NCBI GenBank assembly: GCA_022225965.2
Contig: JAKJXP020000013.1
Location: forward strand, 434,001 to 498,000
Length of the DNA: 64,000 nt
Source: Diatrype stigma
Taxonomy: Eukaryota > Ascomycota > Sordariomycetes > Xylariales > Diatrypaceae
Reading direction: 5' to 3'
Numbering within the stretch: the stretch's first letter is position 1; each line of letters begins with the position of its first letter. A program made the position numbers and the translations under genes. Shown in pieces: positions 54,021-64,000 of this stretch. A model generated the notes under the pieces. That model saw only the letters and a program-made list of their open reading frames with translations, did not search any database and was not told where the DNA came from.

Positions 54021-55340
54021 AGCTCCGATCCCAGGATTGGGGATACTTATCAGATCTTTCTCAAGGTAGGAACCGTATATAAATCTTGATCTAGCCGTCC
54101 TCACGCCCCCTTTGATCTTTTATGCCTAGCATATTGACCTAATACATAGGTAGGAAACGCTGATGATGAATAAATATTCCGTTGCCGTAGAGTTACATGA
54201 AGGTTTACCAATGAAACACGGGAACGTATAACTTACCTTTGCTTATGTGTGATGTACCAGATAGACTAAACGTTGCAGCTCGGAGCTACATATCTGCGGT
54301 CTCGGATTCCGGTGGGATCTTAACTCCGATCGCTACCGAGGAACTGGTAAGCAAGAACTTAGTATTGTAACTTTATAATAGACTTTGGCGCGCTTCCTTA
54401 TAAACACCCCATGGTGTCATCCCATGCCGCCATGAATTGGTTACAGGAGCTTTGCAATTTCTTAGTATGGTGAGCTTCGAGCTATTCGTATAGCGTTCCC
54501 TTCGGATCTCGTTCAGTGTACTAATACAACAGTGATAGGTCAGGATAACGTCTCCGTTAATGGTCCGGAAAGGAAATTGCAAATAGAAGGAAACAACTAG
54601 GTGAGGAATAAACGGATCAATCACTTGAAACTGATATGTGCAGAAAACATTCAGTATGCTAAGAAGAGATCCTGCGCGGTAGTGCGCGGTAAGTGTATGA
54701 ATACAGCTTCACCAGTTTTCTTCCAGGCCTTGCAAGAGCTATCAAACCCGCATGGATGAACTGCGTAAATCTGAGGCTTCAAGGACAGAGAGTTAACATC
54801 AACATGTCGATCTAGTTTGCTATGCTTTACTTGAAATGGTAGTGAAGCTTGTTCTTTACATAAAATGGTAACATATAGTATGGTTTATGCATAAGTAGGT
54901 ACGTAGTATAAGTCATTCATTCATTATATCTTAGATACTGTAATTGTCTACCACACAACTTGGTTGTTACACGGCAGAATTTGGGTCAGATTTCCCTGAG
55001 AGTTGATTCCTCAGTATGGTGACGGAAGAGCCTAGTTGCATTTTGTAGGACCGGACTTTCCACTCAATGATTAAGTTCTCGTAAATACTACGCAGTGTGC
55101 TCTTTCTTCCCAACCAGCTAACGTGGCGATGCAGACCGAGAAATGAGACCACTTAAGTAATTGAGTAGTGCTAACACATGCTAGTATGCTAATAATAGTA
55201 CGAAGGGAGTATCTAGAGAGCTTGATTAGGTGAATCACTAGGTCGTTGCCAACTGCTGGGCCAAGTGCTAACTTGTGTAATCCACATGCGAGAATGATGA
55301 GACACCAGCCGAAACTTTTTGTTGGTATTGTTATCGTTAT
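52542..55340. other. Intergenic, 2.8 kb, with assembly gap
   Basis: Promoter of the transporter gene at the left, then AT-rich sequence. No gene recognised. Includes the gap block at 53923-54018. Confidence 0.6.
53923..54018. other. G run, assembly gap (10 N) and C run
   Basis: G at 53923-53945, N at 53950-53959, C at 53960-54018. Same pattern as the other two homopolymer blocks; probable artefact. Confidence 0.9.
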
Positions 55341-56744
55341 CTATTTGTCAAAATCCTTGAGGTTCTTAGCATCCTCAAACTTGACTTTGCCGTCCTCTCC
55401 AACACTAGCCGTGTGGATCGACACACGTGCCGCATCAGTCGTTTTCGCCTCTTTCTCCGCTGCTGGCGGCGACGCTGGCGTTGTCGTGGCCCGGTCAACG
55501 GCTGCTTGGACGTCGCCCGGCGGCGCGCCAGCAATCTCGTTGACCTCCTCGCTAGTCAGGACGTCACTGATCCGCGCGGCGCGGCTCGACAGCAGGATGA
55601 TCGAGGGGCCGCGGAACTGCAGGAACAGGCGGTCGCCCCAGACGGAGCGGCGCGCGGCCGTGCGCAGGCCGAAGAGGAAGCGCGCCAGGAACCGGTAGGT
55701 CTCGGTCTTGCGCGCCTCGCGGAAGAAGCGGATGCCCTCGAACCATGTCGCGATGGTGGAGGGGATCTGCAGCGTGAGGAAGCTGCTCGCGCTGCTGCTC
55801 TTGAATCGGAAGGGCAATGGGGGCGTCTTGGTGATCGCATAGGCCACCACGTTCGAAGGGTGCACGACGAACTCCTCCCCCTCGCCCAGCGTGACCTGGT
55901 AGATGTGGCCCTTGGCGGACAGGGCGGCGAGCCCGCGGCCCGTCAGCTCGGAGGAGCCCCAGTGCGCGAGGGGCAGGTGGCGCTGGATCCGCAGTGTCGC
56001 CGTTAGGGTGTGTCCGGTCCATGCTAGGAGGGCGGATCGCTGCGTTACCATCCAATCCGTCGTCCCGTCCAGACGCAGCACGGAGAAGGTGGTCGTGGCA
56101 GATTTAGTCGATATTAGGGCGGTGATCGGCGTCGTCGAGGTGATGCGCTGGTAGAGGAAGGGAACGCCGAGTGCGGCTCGTGTGAATGGCGATAAGAGAG
56201 ATAGAGTGGATTGTGCCTAATGCCAGAGCAACAACGGCAGCAGCAGCAGCGCAAAGTTAGTTTTGAATCCAGCTGAAGGTGGGTAGGCAGGCAGGCAGGC
56301 ATAAGCTGCACGCATCGTCACCATACATACGTTCTGGGGCTTCCCCGTCACGGCGACTAGGGTTCCTCTCCTGGTGTACAATTTCTGTGAGGCTGACAGC
56401 GAGACGGAGAGGAGGGAGTATGGCGTCCCTAGCACTTCGAACCGAGCATCTGAATTTCACGGGTGGTTGTATGAGAATGCGCTCGCTGTCTACGTTCCTT
56501 TCCCGACCACGTCCGTCCCCAAGACGCGACTTCACACGAGAGAAAACATACCGGCGACATCTCCAACAGGGTCGACGGGCGCACCGAAGACATCGCCTCC
56601 TCCGATGCGGCCAGGCGACGAGTCGGTCGCGGGGGAGGGGCTGATTTGTATCGATCTACATTGCCGGCAGATGTAGCTGGTGTCTGGTCTATGCGCCAAT
56701 TGCCGTGGCCGCACTCGTCTGACTAGGGGCGCTGCACCACGCAT
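55341..56744 (-). CDS. AIM24: Altered inheritance of mitochondria protein 24
   Basis: Three exons: 56744-56552, 56449-56331 and 56216-55341, introns GTATGT...TTCAG and GTATGT...TTAG; 395 residues, close to yeast Aim24. The basic N-terminus ([20 protein letters not shown]) is a mitochondrial presequence. Splicing restores [38 protein letters not shown] then [20 protein letters not shown], and [40 protein letters not shown]. Aim24 is an inner-membrane protein influencing MICOS composition and cristae shape. An acidic Ala-rich extension follows the core. The gene is divergent from the PIP kinase gene. Exon ends match the conserved sequence, so the model is reliable. Confidence 0.92.
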
Positions 56745-57679
56745 GGCCGTAGATCTGGAGGGGGAGGAGGGACAAGAAGAGGGAGAGGGAGAGGGGGAGG
56801 GGGAGGGAGAAGGAGAAGGGGAGGAGATCAGGAAGCTGGCACTCCGGCTTGGGTGTTTTGCGAGTCGCTCGTCAAAAAATGAGGGTCGCGTTGAATGGAA
56901 GCCGTGAATTGCAGCGTGTGGAAATTATCAACTATCGGAGCTTGTCGAAATCTCCAAGTAATTCCATTTCGATGTTCCCTGCACTTCCGTCACATGTGGC
57001 TGAGGCGAAGTGGGGCTTGATGTGGCTGGTTCATTAATACCACCTGGGCAGTCCAGTCCCGAGGTCATGGGCTTCCAAGGTTGTCATCTTATCTTGTTCA
57101 TTACGAAATCTAGTTACAGCCTTAGGTTCAAGATAATTACCAGATACTACCTTTTCATTGACATCATAACAGAAAGAAGCTTATTTGAACATCTGGCTAT
57201 ATGTAATGATTCAGCTACAGCATCGTAGCTCTGTCAAAGTCATCCTATATGAACTGGGTGTCAACCTGCTTACTGCTTACCTAGGTATACTACCTACCTG
57301 GATGGAACTTCCGCCTGAACCCCGTTCACCAAGGCCTCCGGGAGAACGCTGGTGTATGTAGATGTGCCGTAAGTACTACCTACTACCTATAGGCATGTAC
57401 CTAGGTAGGTACCTTGTCCGGGCAGCTTGGTTAACCCATTTCAGTGTTGTCTGGTACTCTCATTGGTCGAGGAAGCTGTGCTAGCATGACGTCATTCCCT
57501 GTGTAACTACCTCCGCAGGTAAGTACCTACATAGTAGGTATGTATGTATGTAAGTACCTATGTATGTAAGCCTATCGGGGCTTTTACTCCGGCGGACTCT
57601 TCGACGTCTTCCTAATCCTGCATCTACTCGTCACCCGTCACCTGTGACCTTATCACGTTGACAACCGGCTCCCAGCTTC
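56745..57679. other. Divergent promoter region with purine tract and TAGGTA/TACCTA repeats
   Basis: Between AIM24 (minus) and the PIP kinase gene (plus). Contains a polypurine tract at about 56757-56830 and many TACCTA/TAGGTA hexamers at 57275-57575. No gene seen. Confidence 0.65.
56757..56830. repeat. Polypurine (GGA/GGGA) tract
   Basis: About 74 bases almost wholly G and A on the plus strand; pyrimidine-rich on the AIM24 sense strand directly upstream of its start, a common feature of fungal promoters. Confidence 0.85.
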
Positions 57680-58903
57680 ATGTTGATGCCCGCATTTCCA
57701 ACATCTGGCAAGCACCGCAAGCCCGCAGATAATGGGCCCAACATGACACGGCGCGAGAAGTTCATCGCGCGCTCCATCGTCTATACGATGCTGAATGCCG
57801 GCGAAGATGGCAGACCGTATCGCAGGCTCTCGTTCTGGGCCCGCCTCCTCCGCCTTTTCCACCTGTTCTGGCTCACCTTCCGCCTCGTCCGCTACGACCT
57901 CTTCACGTCCCTGAGGACGCTTTGGAAGGTCAAGGAAGAAGACTACAAGTCCAGCTTTCGCCGCGGCCCCCTGGCCCCCATGGGCGACATGGGCTACAGT
58001 GGCAGCACCTTCTTCTGCACAAGCGACAGCGCCTACCTCGTGAAGTCTGTTCCACGCCGCGCCGAACACGACTTCTTCAAGAGTGAGCTGCTGCTGCCGT
58101 ATGTGGACCACATGCGCTCCAACCCGGCCAGTCTCCTTGTACGCATCACCGATTTCCTGGAAAGCGCCCACAAAAGCATCGGCCAGATGCTCGGTCTCAC
58201 ACCGAGCCACCACATCGTAATGGAGAACGTCTTGTATGGGCAACAGGCGCAGCAGCAGTCCGATGATGATGGTAATGATCATGTCGGTGGAAGCGGTCGT
58301 CATCCTAGAGGGACAAAGTGGGAATCGTGGGACCTCAAGCCGCCTTCCTACTTCTATCCGGAACGCGACATCGCCGGAGGCGCCCTCACCTCCGAGGCCA
58401 CGAAATCCAAGCTCGCCGACACGTTCGAGGGCAAGATCCGGTTATCGGAGGCGCAGTTCACGGCCTTCAAGGCCCAGCTAGAGACGGACACGCAGCTTCT
58501 GGCGAGCAACAACGCCGTCGACTACTCCCTCTTCCTGGTGAGGCTCACGGCGACCCCCGAAGGCGAAGCCCAGGCGCCGCCCGAGCCCGGATCGCAGCCG
58601 GCGTTACAGCCCGGGCGCGCTAGTGGCGAGCCGATCCCGCCCGCCCAGCCGCCCTTCTCCCCTCCAGGGCCGCCGACCTGGCGCACGGGAATCACCTCCA
58701 GCGACGGGAAAGAGGTCTATCGCGCTGTGATCCTCGACTTCTTCTGGGCTAAGCATACCGTCCACGCGATGGCTATGACGGGGCTGGTCAACACCTACCG
58801 CGTGGTCGACGACGCGGGTCCGATGAGCATTACTACGGGGAGCGAGGAGTATCGCGAGAGGTTTCTCGACATGTGCTTGGGAATTGTGGAGGTCGAGGGT
58901 TAG
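57680..58903 (+). CDS. Divergent phosphatidylinositol phosphate kinase (PIPK) domain protein
   Basis: Intronless, 407 residues. MGYSGSTFFCTSDSAYLVKS (about 104-123) matches the PIPK Gly loop and the catalytic Lys; HDFFKSELLLPYVDHMRSNP and SLLVRITDF follow as in type I/II enzymes. IVMENVL, WDLKPPS (for the usual DLKGS), DYSLFLV (Asp281) and AVILDFFWAKHT complete the motif order. It should phosphorylate phosphoinositides if active, but the altered DLKGS block leaves activity uncertain. It lacks the MORN, CHASE or FYVE domains of Mss4 and Fab1, so it is one of the short fungal PIPKs. Pro-rich insert at about 295-330. In-frame starts at 57686 or 57743 are possible. Confidence 0.85.
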   Translation: MLMPAFPTSGKHRKPADNGPNMTRREKFIARSIVYTMLNAGEDGRPYRRLSFWARLLRLFHLFWLTFRLVRYDLFTSLRTLWKVKEEDYKSSFRRGPLAPMGDMGYSGSTFFCTSDSAYLVKSVPRRAEHDFFKSELLLPYVDHMRSNPASLLVRITDFLESAHKSIGQMLGLTPSHHIVMENVLYGQQAQQQSDDDGNDHVGGSGRHPRGTKWESWDLKPPSYFYPERDIAGGALTSEATKSKLADTFEGKIRLSEAQFTAFKAQLETDTQLLASNNAVDYSLFLVRLTATPEGEAQAPPEPGSQPALQPGRASGEPIPPAQPPFSPPGPPTWRTGITSSDGKEVYRAVILDFFWAKHTVHAMAMTGLVNTYRVVDDAGPMSITTGSEEYRERFLDMCLGIVEVEG

Positions 58904-60658
58904 TCGAATTACATTAAGAAGGGCGAAATGTCAGGTTCGGATGAGACTACAGCCAGCTCTAGCTATAGCTACGCAGATGAACCGCAGCATGCATAACGAT
59001 TTCATGATGCGGGGCGGGGTAAGTAGTTGTTTGTTTTTGACAAGACAGGCCAGATACAGTATTGATACCCTTGATAATGATCGTCACTAGATTCTAGACG
59101 GGCTTCTTACCTATGAATTCTTCATTTCTGGGTATCGAATGTCATCACGCCTATTTCGTAAGCAACGAGCGTGGACTTCAGTCGAAGGCTGTGACAGCGT
59201 CTTGATCTTACATGTTTGCATTTTACTCTGGCATCTATTGTCGCTCTGTTATAACACAAAGGCTCGACAGGCCCCCTGAGATGCGTCATTGCACTCGTCT
59301 TGTGTTGGAACTCTACTCTACGCGGCGTCACAAGGTCGCGGCTCGAGAAGTGGTCTGTAGCTCAAGGAGTGCCCCGCTTTAAGTGCCGCATGCATGGCAC
59401 GGCATACCTAAGGGGCCCGGTGCCTTGTGGAGTGGAGATTTTCGACGATGTTGGTTGTCAAAGCAGGCCGTTATCAATGTTACTATTAAACGTGCCTACG
59501 TTCCTACGCTACCTCGGCATTGGTCTTTTCTTGGCTTTGTGCTGCGTGGAGGGTTGCTATATGGACAATAGCATCGACGTCTTCATGTTTCAACTATGTA
59601 CTAGTAACTAGCCTCTTGCATTCGCATGGCCTACCGTGGCCGGAAAGAGGCTCGCCGAGGGACTGATGGTAGAACAACATGGGATAAACAACATGTGATA
59701 AACAACATGTGATAGGTACAGCTGACTTTCTGTTGTGATTTGCGCCGGTAAGTGAAATAGTTGGCGATGAAACACATTTTGCACTCATGACATTCTTGCC
59801 CATGTACAAGTAGCAGATGTACTTCGTAGGTAGTATAGACCACCTAACTCCAGTTCCTACCCCTGAATTTTTAGCAGTGGGTCCGGTTCTTCTGCTTCGT
59901 ACGGGCTAGTTAGTAGGTAGCTATGGAAAAGGATATATCATATGCTAATGTGAAGTGAATAACAACAGAAGTGTCATGCCAATGAGCTGTTGCCCATGCG
60001 TGTTAGCCATGTGCGTTGAACCAGCCCACTATGTAGATAACGATTTTGGGGAACAAATCATACATCGAGAAGTATCTATCTACCAACCTAACATCCCATA
60101 TACGGAATCGAATCGTCCGTGCCGCATAGTCACCTACAGTACTACATGCCTACACTTAGGTACCTAAGGTAGTGGGTAGGTACCTACTTAGGTATGTGCC
60201 TATAGCCCCCCTGCAGTTGCATTGATTCTAATCATAGCCAACCTAACACAATAACTCATAGGATTGCGACAGACTACACACATACATACAGAAGTTGGGT
60301 AGGTGCCTAATGTAGTGCCTAATGCCGCCTTCTCTGACATGTCTCGCCGGGCTATAACCACCTACGCACAGGCCGTCCCCGACCGACCATTAAGCCATTT
60401 ATACGTGCACTTCCCGACTTCTTGCTGTGTAATTTGCCGCGGGAACGACAGACGGACAACATGTTGCTCATGTCTCTCAGACCTGACCCATTGGTAAGAA
60501 CCCACGGATTACATCGTGATTCTAACAAGCCCACGCTCTGTCTGTACATGATTACAGCCTGTCGGTCGAAACACAGTCTCCGTCATAACATCAATAAGAA
60601 ACCCTGCTGTATTACTAGGTGCTACATATGCCACAAGATCTTGACAGCTAGCCAAATC
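58904..60658. other. Intergenic with short tandem repeat
   Basis: No gene recognised. Includes the 14-bp tandem repeat at 59673-59714 and a TAGGTA-rich patch near 60150-60200. Confidence 0.6.
59673..59714. repeat. Three tandem copies of a 14-bp unit
   Basis: Unit AACAACATGTGATA, with one change in the first copy, at 59673-59686, 59687-59700 and 59701-59714. Confidence 0.92.
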
Positions 60659-61667
60659 CTAGCCAAATTCTAGTCCCTCAGCCATTTCCCCGAGAGTATA
60701 CTCTGTAGCCTTTGCGAAACCCTTGTGATACCACGCATATGCATCATCATCCCAAGCGCGATCATTCATGGATACGATATCGCTCATGTCCACAAGAACC
60801 CCCTTTCCCCGCCAATTATTGCCCTTGAATTCTGAGCCGTGGAAGTCGAATCCAACAGCATGGAAAAAGTCGGCTTGGCGCATGATGTACTTCAAGTCCA
60901 TCGGCCCTTCCTCAGGAACGAACCGATAGACGAGACAGAAAACTTTGCCTCGGGGAAGGTCACGATCCAGTACGCCTTCGTCAGCTTCACGATTGTAATG
61001 GGGGAATTCCCAACGTAATGGCCCCAGTTCCCTCTCCACCTCGTCCGAGTCGAGCTCCATCCAGCCCAGGCAACTGTTGATCGACTTGAGAGTAGCCTCG
61101 TCCTCTCCGTTTGCCGGGAATACTTTCAGACCTTCCGCTTCAAGTGTAGCATGGTCGTATCGGTCACCCTTGTCGATAGAGAAAGCTGTCAAGTTGCAGA
61201 CAGCATCGTTCCACGTTGTTGCGTTCCAATCAAGGTAGATGCGCCGTCCAGTTGCCTTGGCCTGTTTAACACTAGCAGTGATCAACTCGAGAAGGGCGCC
61301 ATTGATGCATTCTCTTTCGAAGGCAAAATGGAACAGATACCCGGGTCTCTCTGTATCTGGGCGCTGTGCCCTATCAAAGAACTGTTGTCTAGTATTAGGG
61401 TGAATCTCTTATTGCAATGGCATTGGGTAGGCAGCGGTGAGCGACATCATAGTAGAGACTCACAAACTTCAAAACGAGTGGTTCCGGATGGCCGTCCGCT
61501 TCGACTCTGACGACCTGCCCATCAACGCCGTCCCCGAGATATTCCACATATTTGAAGGTGGTGGGTGGAAAGCGTCGAAGTTGTGGCTTGTCGAATCGGT
61601 CCCAGACAAGTGATGGTGGATCACCTACTTTCAGCTCTTGCGAAAGGAAAGACAACTCTGAAGACAT
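60659..61667 (-). CDS. FTA2-like (kinetochore Sim4-complex subunit family) kinase-fold protein
   Basis: Two exons, 61667-61464 and 61381-60659, intron GTGAGT...ACAG (phase 0); 308 residues. The N-terminal part WDRFDKPQLRRFPPTTFKYV and EYLGDGVDGQVVRV (Gly loop at 44-50) then LVLKF (Lys67) resembles a protein-kinase N-lobe and the fungal FTA2-type family. ECINGALLEL, a charged middle and KGVLVDMSDIV near the C-terminus occupy places of the kinase core, but no HRD motif is seen, so catalysis is doubtful. Fission yeast Fta2 belongs to the Sim4 kinetochore complex; in filamentous fungi this family is expanded, and most members are not proven kinetochore proteins. I regard the family call as likely and a centromere role as unproven. 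Confidence 0.7.
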
Positions 61668-62723
61668 GCTTGAAGAAAACCGTGGATGCAGAAGTAATGC
61701 GCAAGGAATATCTTGAGGAATCGGTATGGGTACTTGTCAAGAACTTTTAGTCAATTTAAGCTTCATCGTGGCTCCCGGCTTACGGGTTGTTGTGCCAACA
61801 TCCAGGCCGTGCAAGGAATGGCCAGTATCCTTTGTTGGTTGTTTCTGGGATATGACTCCACAAACCAGCTCCTGAAATACCCCACTAGTTATCCACGTTT
61901 CATGTTGGTGTTGGTTTGTAGATCTTCCGAGTGCCAATGGAACAGCCTAATGGAATGACTGGCCGAATCTATAAAGAACGTGGAATCGACATAACATTCC
62001 GACAACGCAATAGCACCTACCAAAATTCAACGTATTGGATGTTATGAATAGTGTTATACCCACTATTGGATTGATATATATTGCTTGTTATTAAGAGTCA
62101 AGAATAACTTTCTTCGTGTTATTAATGTCTTGTTATAGAGATTTATAATCATTTCGAGAATTCGTTTATACGTATTGCCTTTTAAGAAGTATAGGAGTTC
62201 TTCAGTATAATGTAGTTGACGTGACAGTTGATAGTAAAGTTGATAGTAACAACATGCCTCGAACATGTCCTTTGGATGTACCGTAGGTACTTCTGTTCGC
62301 ATGTTTTCGTATACTGCTGTCATTATTGCACAGATTGCTTTACTGGATGCGGCCCAACAGCAGCTAGACTGCGTTCTCATGATGGGCCAGACGGCCTGAT
62401 ACCAATGGAATGCTTTGAGGATGAAGTTCTGACTATTCTACTGTTGGTCCGTTTTCTTTCACCACCGCTGCTTGTACACCTTTGGCCAGCACTCATGTGG
62501 CAATTCTTTCGCAGTACTCCCAGCCATGTAAAGATGATGCACATCACATCTAGTGAAGCATACGCCTATAAATGCACAGCATGGCCGACCATATTCTAGA
62601 GGCAGCATGATACCCAGATCCCAAAGATTAGATTCTACTCTATTATATTCTATAATCTTGCCTATTTTTCGATCAATGCTTTCATGACAGCTCGGTCTGC
62701 TTCGCCAATACATCACAGCTAAT
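61668..62723. other. Intergenic, strongly AT-rich centre
   Basis: Divergent spacer between the FTA2-like and PD-(D/E)XK-like genes. About 62030-62230 is very AT-rich. No gene recognised. Confidence 0.6.
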
Positions 62724-63920
62724 ATGACGACCATTACAACCAGTATCGCGCAGAAGCTGTCGGAACCGCTTCCACCGCTAACTCATATCAACCTATCTCC
62801 AAGGTCTACCAAGATCAATCCCGCCGCCCCTAAGGTCACAAAATTTGAAGATTGGGCTGGTTTCAACGTGGAAAATTTACGTAGGAGACACGGGGGAATG
62901 CTCAACAGTCTCTGGAGAACATGTTCGAACCCTGTTGTTCCGGAGCGGTTCTTATGGTTCTGCAACGAAGAAACATTCGAGCATCAGGTCATCAATCCCT
63001 TGATCCAGAATACAGTCAATGACGCTCTGGGACACGCCACAAAGTACAAGACATATAATGATGGAATGCTTGTCTATAACAGTGCAAAGGGAAATGACCT
63101 CTACCGAAAGCACCTCCCAATGATTGGGGAACCACCACATAGTAACGAAGAGGCATCCAAGAAAAACAGATTGAAGGAAGATAAATCCAATGAGCCATTC
63201 AAGAATGGCACGATATACCTGGGCAGAGGTTCCCGTTCTCCACTCCGTGAAATTGGCCCACAGGAAAAATGTGACTATGGTCTTTTTTCAGATCTATACA
63301 CATTTGATACCCACCCCCCGGTCCGGGCCCAACAATATATACCATGCTATAATCTACTAGCCATAGAAACCAAGCATACCGGGTCGTTCAAATGGGAGGG
63401 CTTACTCTCTCGATTAGAATTTCCCGCCGCAAGTCGGTGGGATCCTATCCGACAGGTCCTCTGGTACGGCAATCATGGAGGGCATAGCAGGCGGAGGTTT
63501 GCATACATCTTGACAAATAAAGAGCTCTTGGTCATGAAGGTAAACTATCAAGGAGATGAAGTTACCACCGGGAAAAATATCCAGGGCTCAAAGCCAATTA
63601 CCCGGCAAGACACAAAGGAAAGAGGAGGCTCAAGCGCTGCGACACAGGCCCCGTTGACCTGTTCCGTGGAATTTAAGAGGATTGAATGGGGGCAGAGCTG
63701 GGATGACCGCCAGTTGAAAGCGTTCAAGAATGGAGAAGAAGCTTTGGGGCCCATGACAATACGCCTGGCAATATTCTGGATCGCTTGGAAGGCGGCTTTC
63801 GGTGATGATAACGATGACAACGATGACAACGATGATAAACCCCCTTCAAGCAACACGAGAAGCCAAACAGCCACGGCTACGAGAAGCCTCCCCACTCGAC
63901 CCAAAGAGAACAGGACTTGA
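62724..63920 (+). CDS. PD-(D/E)XK nuclease-like fungal protein
   Basis: Intronless, 398 residues. CDYGLF (Asp184) followed by LLAIETKHTG (Glu215, Lys217) gives the D...ExK pattern of the PD-(D/E)XK nuclease superfamily, in the spacing found in fungal PDDEXK-type families (often annotated near HET or transposon-rich regions). An alpha-helical N-terminal part precedes it, with WLFC-type aromatic residues near 75-80. A later WYGNHGG and YILTNKELLVMKV fit the C-terminal half of those proteins. The tail holds a DDNDDNDDNDD run coded by repeated GATGACAAC. Function is unknown; nuclease activity is inferred from the motif alone. Confidence 0.62.
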   Translation: MTTITTSIAQKLSEPLPPLTHINLSPRSTKINPAAPKVTKFEDWAGFNVENLRRRHGGMLNSLWRTCSNPVVPERFLWFCNEETFEHQVINPLIQNTVNDALGHATKYKTYNDGMLVYNSAKGNDLYRKHLPMIGEPPHSNEEASKKNRLKEDKSNEPFKNGTIYLGRGSRSPLREIGPQEKCDYGLFSDLYTFDTHPPVRAQQYIPCYNLLAIETKHTGSFKWEGLLSRLEFPAASRWDPIRQVLWYGNHGGHSRRRFAYILTNKELLVMKVNYQGDEVTTGKNIQGSKPITRQDTKERGGSSAATQAPLTCSVEFKRIEWGQSWDDRQLKAFKNGEEALGPMTIRLAIFWIAWKAAFGDDNDDNDDNDDKPPSSNTRSQTATATRSLPTRPKENRT

Positions 63921-64000
63921 TAGTGAACCTATCACAACTCAGATAATTACAAGGGTCTTGAAAATGCGGATACTATATGGTGAATGTCAAGGACAGAATG
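63921..64000. other. Window end, no further feature
   Basis: Only the 3' flank of the preceding gene is visible. Confidence 0.7.

Noticed and set aside
53793..54104. Gly/Pro-rich ORFs on both strands around the gap
   Set aside because: They run through the N gap and poly-G/poly-C block.
1..64000. CRISPR arrays, bacterial operons, integrases or riboswitches
   Set aside because: The window is fungal nuclear DNA; no such structure was seen.

Overview
The window is nuclear DNA from a filamentous ascomycete (Pezizomycotina, most likely Sordariomycetes). The evidence is short GT-AG introns of about 50-240 bases in many genes, a dispersed single 5S rRNA gene, an intron-containing tRNA-Gly, GC-rich exons in AT-richer spacers, and fungus-specific families: HET, DUF1996, Aur1-type IPC synthase, fungal MED9, Nab3, FTA2-like and PigL_N/ULD. 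The species cannot be named from the sequence. Gene structures here come from reading frames, splice signals and family recall, without transcripts or database searches.

Layout. 0-12 kb is accessory in character: the 5' part of a HET-domain gene running off the left edge, a pogo/CENP-B-derived transposase fragment kept open as one ORF, a dienelactone hydrolase, a secreted DUF1996 protein, a small secreted cysteine protein, and a PigL_N/ubiquitin-like-domain gene broken by one in-frame TAG. 12-20 kb holds a mitochondrial LETM1-like protein, an intact 5S rRNA gene, a single-pass protein with a beta-trefoil-like ectodomain, a truncated 5S pseudogene and a trichothecene-3-O-acetyltransferase-like enzyme.

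20-31 kb is a compact housekeeping block: TSR4/PDCD2-like ribosome biogenesis factor, eIF3k, tRNA-Gly(GCC), cofactor-independent phosphoglycerate mutase, Mediator subunit 9 and tubulin cofactor C. 32-44 kb has a DUF302 membrane protein, a bacterial-type NtaA/DszA flavin monooxygenase, IPC synthase (Aur1), a CaM kinase and a mitochondrial GGQ peptidyl-tRNA hydrolase. 45-58 kb has a Nab3-like RNA-binding protein with a long leader, an MCT-type MFS transporter, AIM24 and a divergent PIP kinase. 59-64 kb is accessory again: an FTA2-like kinase-fold protein and a PD-(D/E)XK nuclease-like protein, separated by an AT-rich spacer.

Three places carry long G and/or C homopolymers, two of them next to ten-N gaps. 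They look like sequencing or assembly artefacts. No operon-like unit or new multigene system could be demonstrated. The best leads are the broken ULD/STAND-type gene, the transposase-derived ORF, the FTA2-like/PD-(D/E)XK neighbourhood and the intact/truncated 5S pair.
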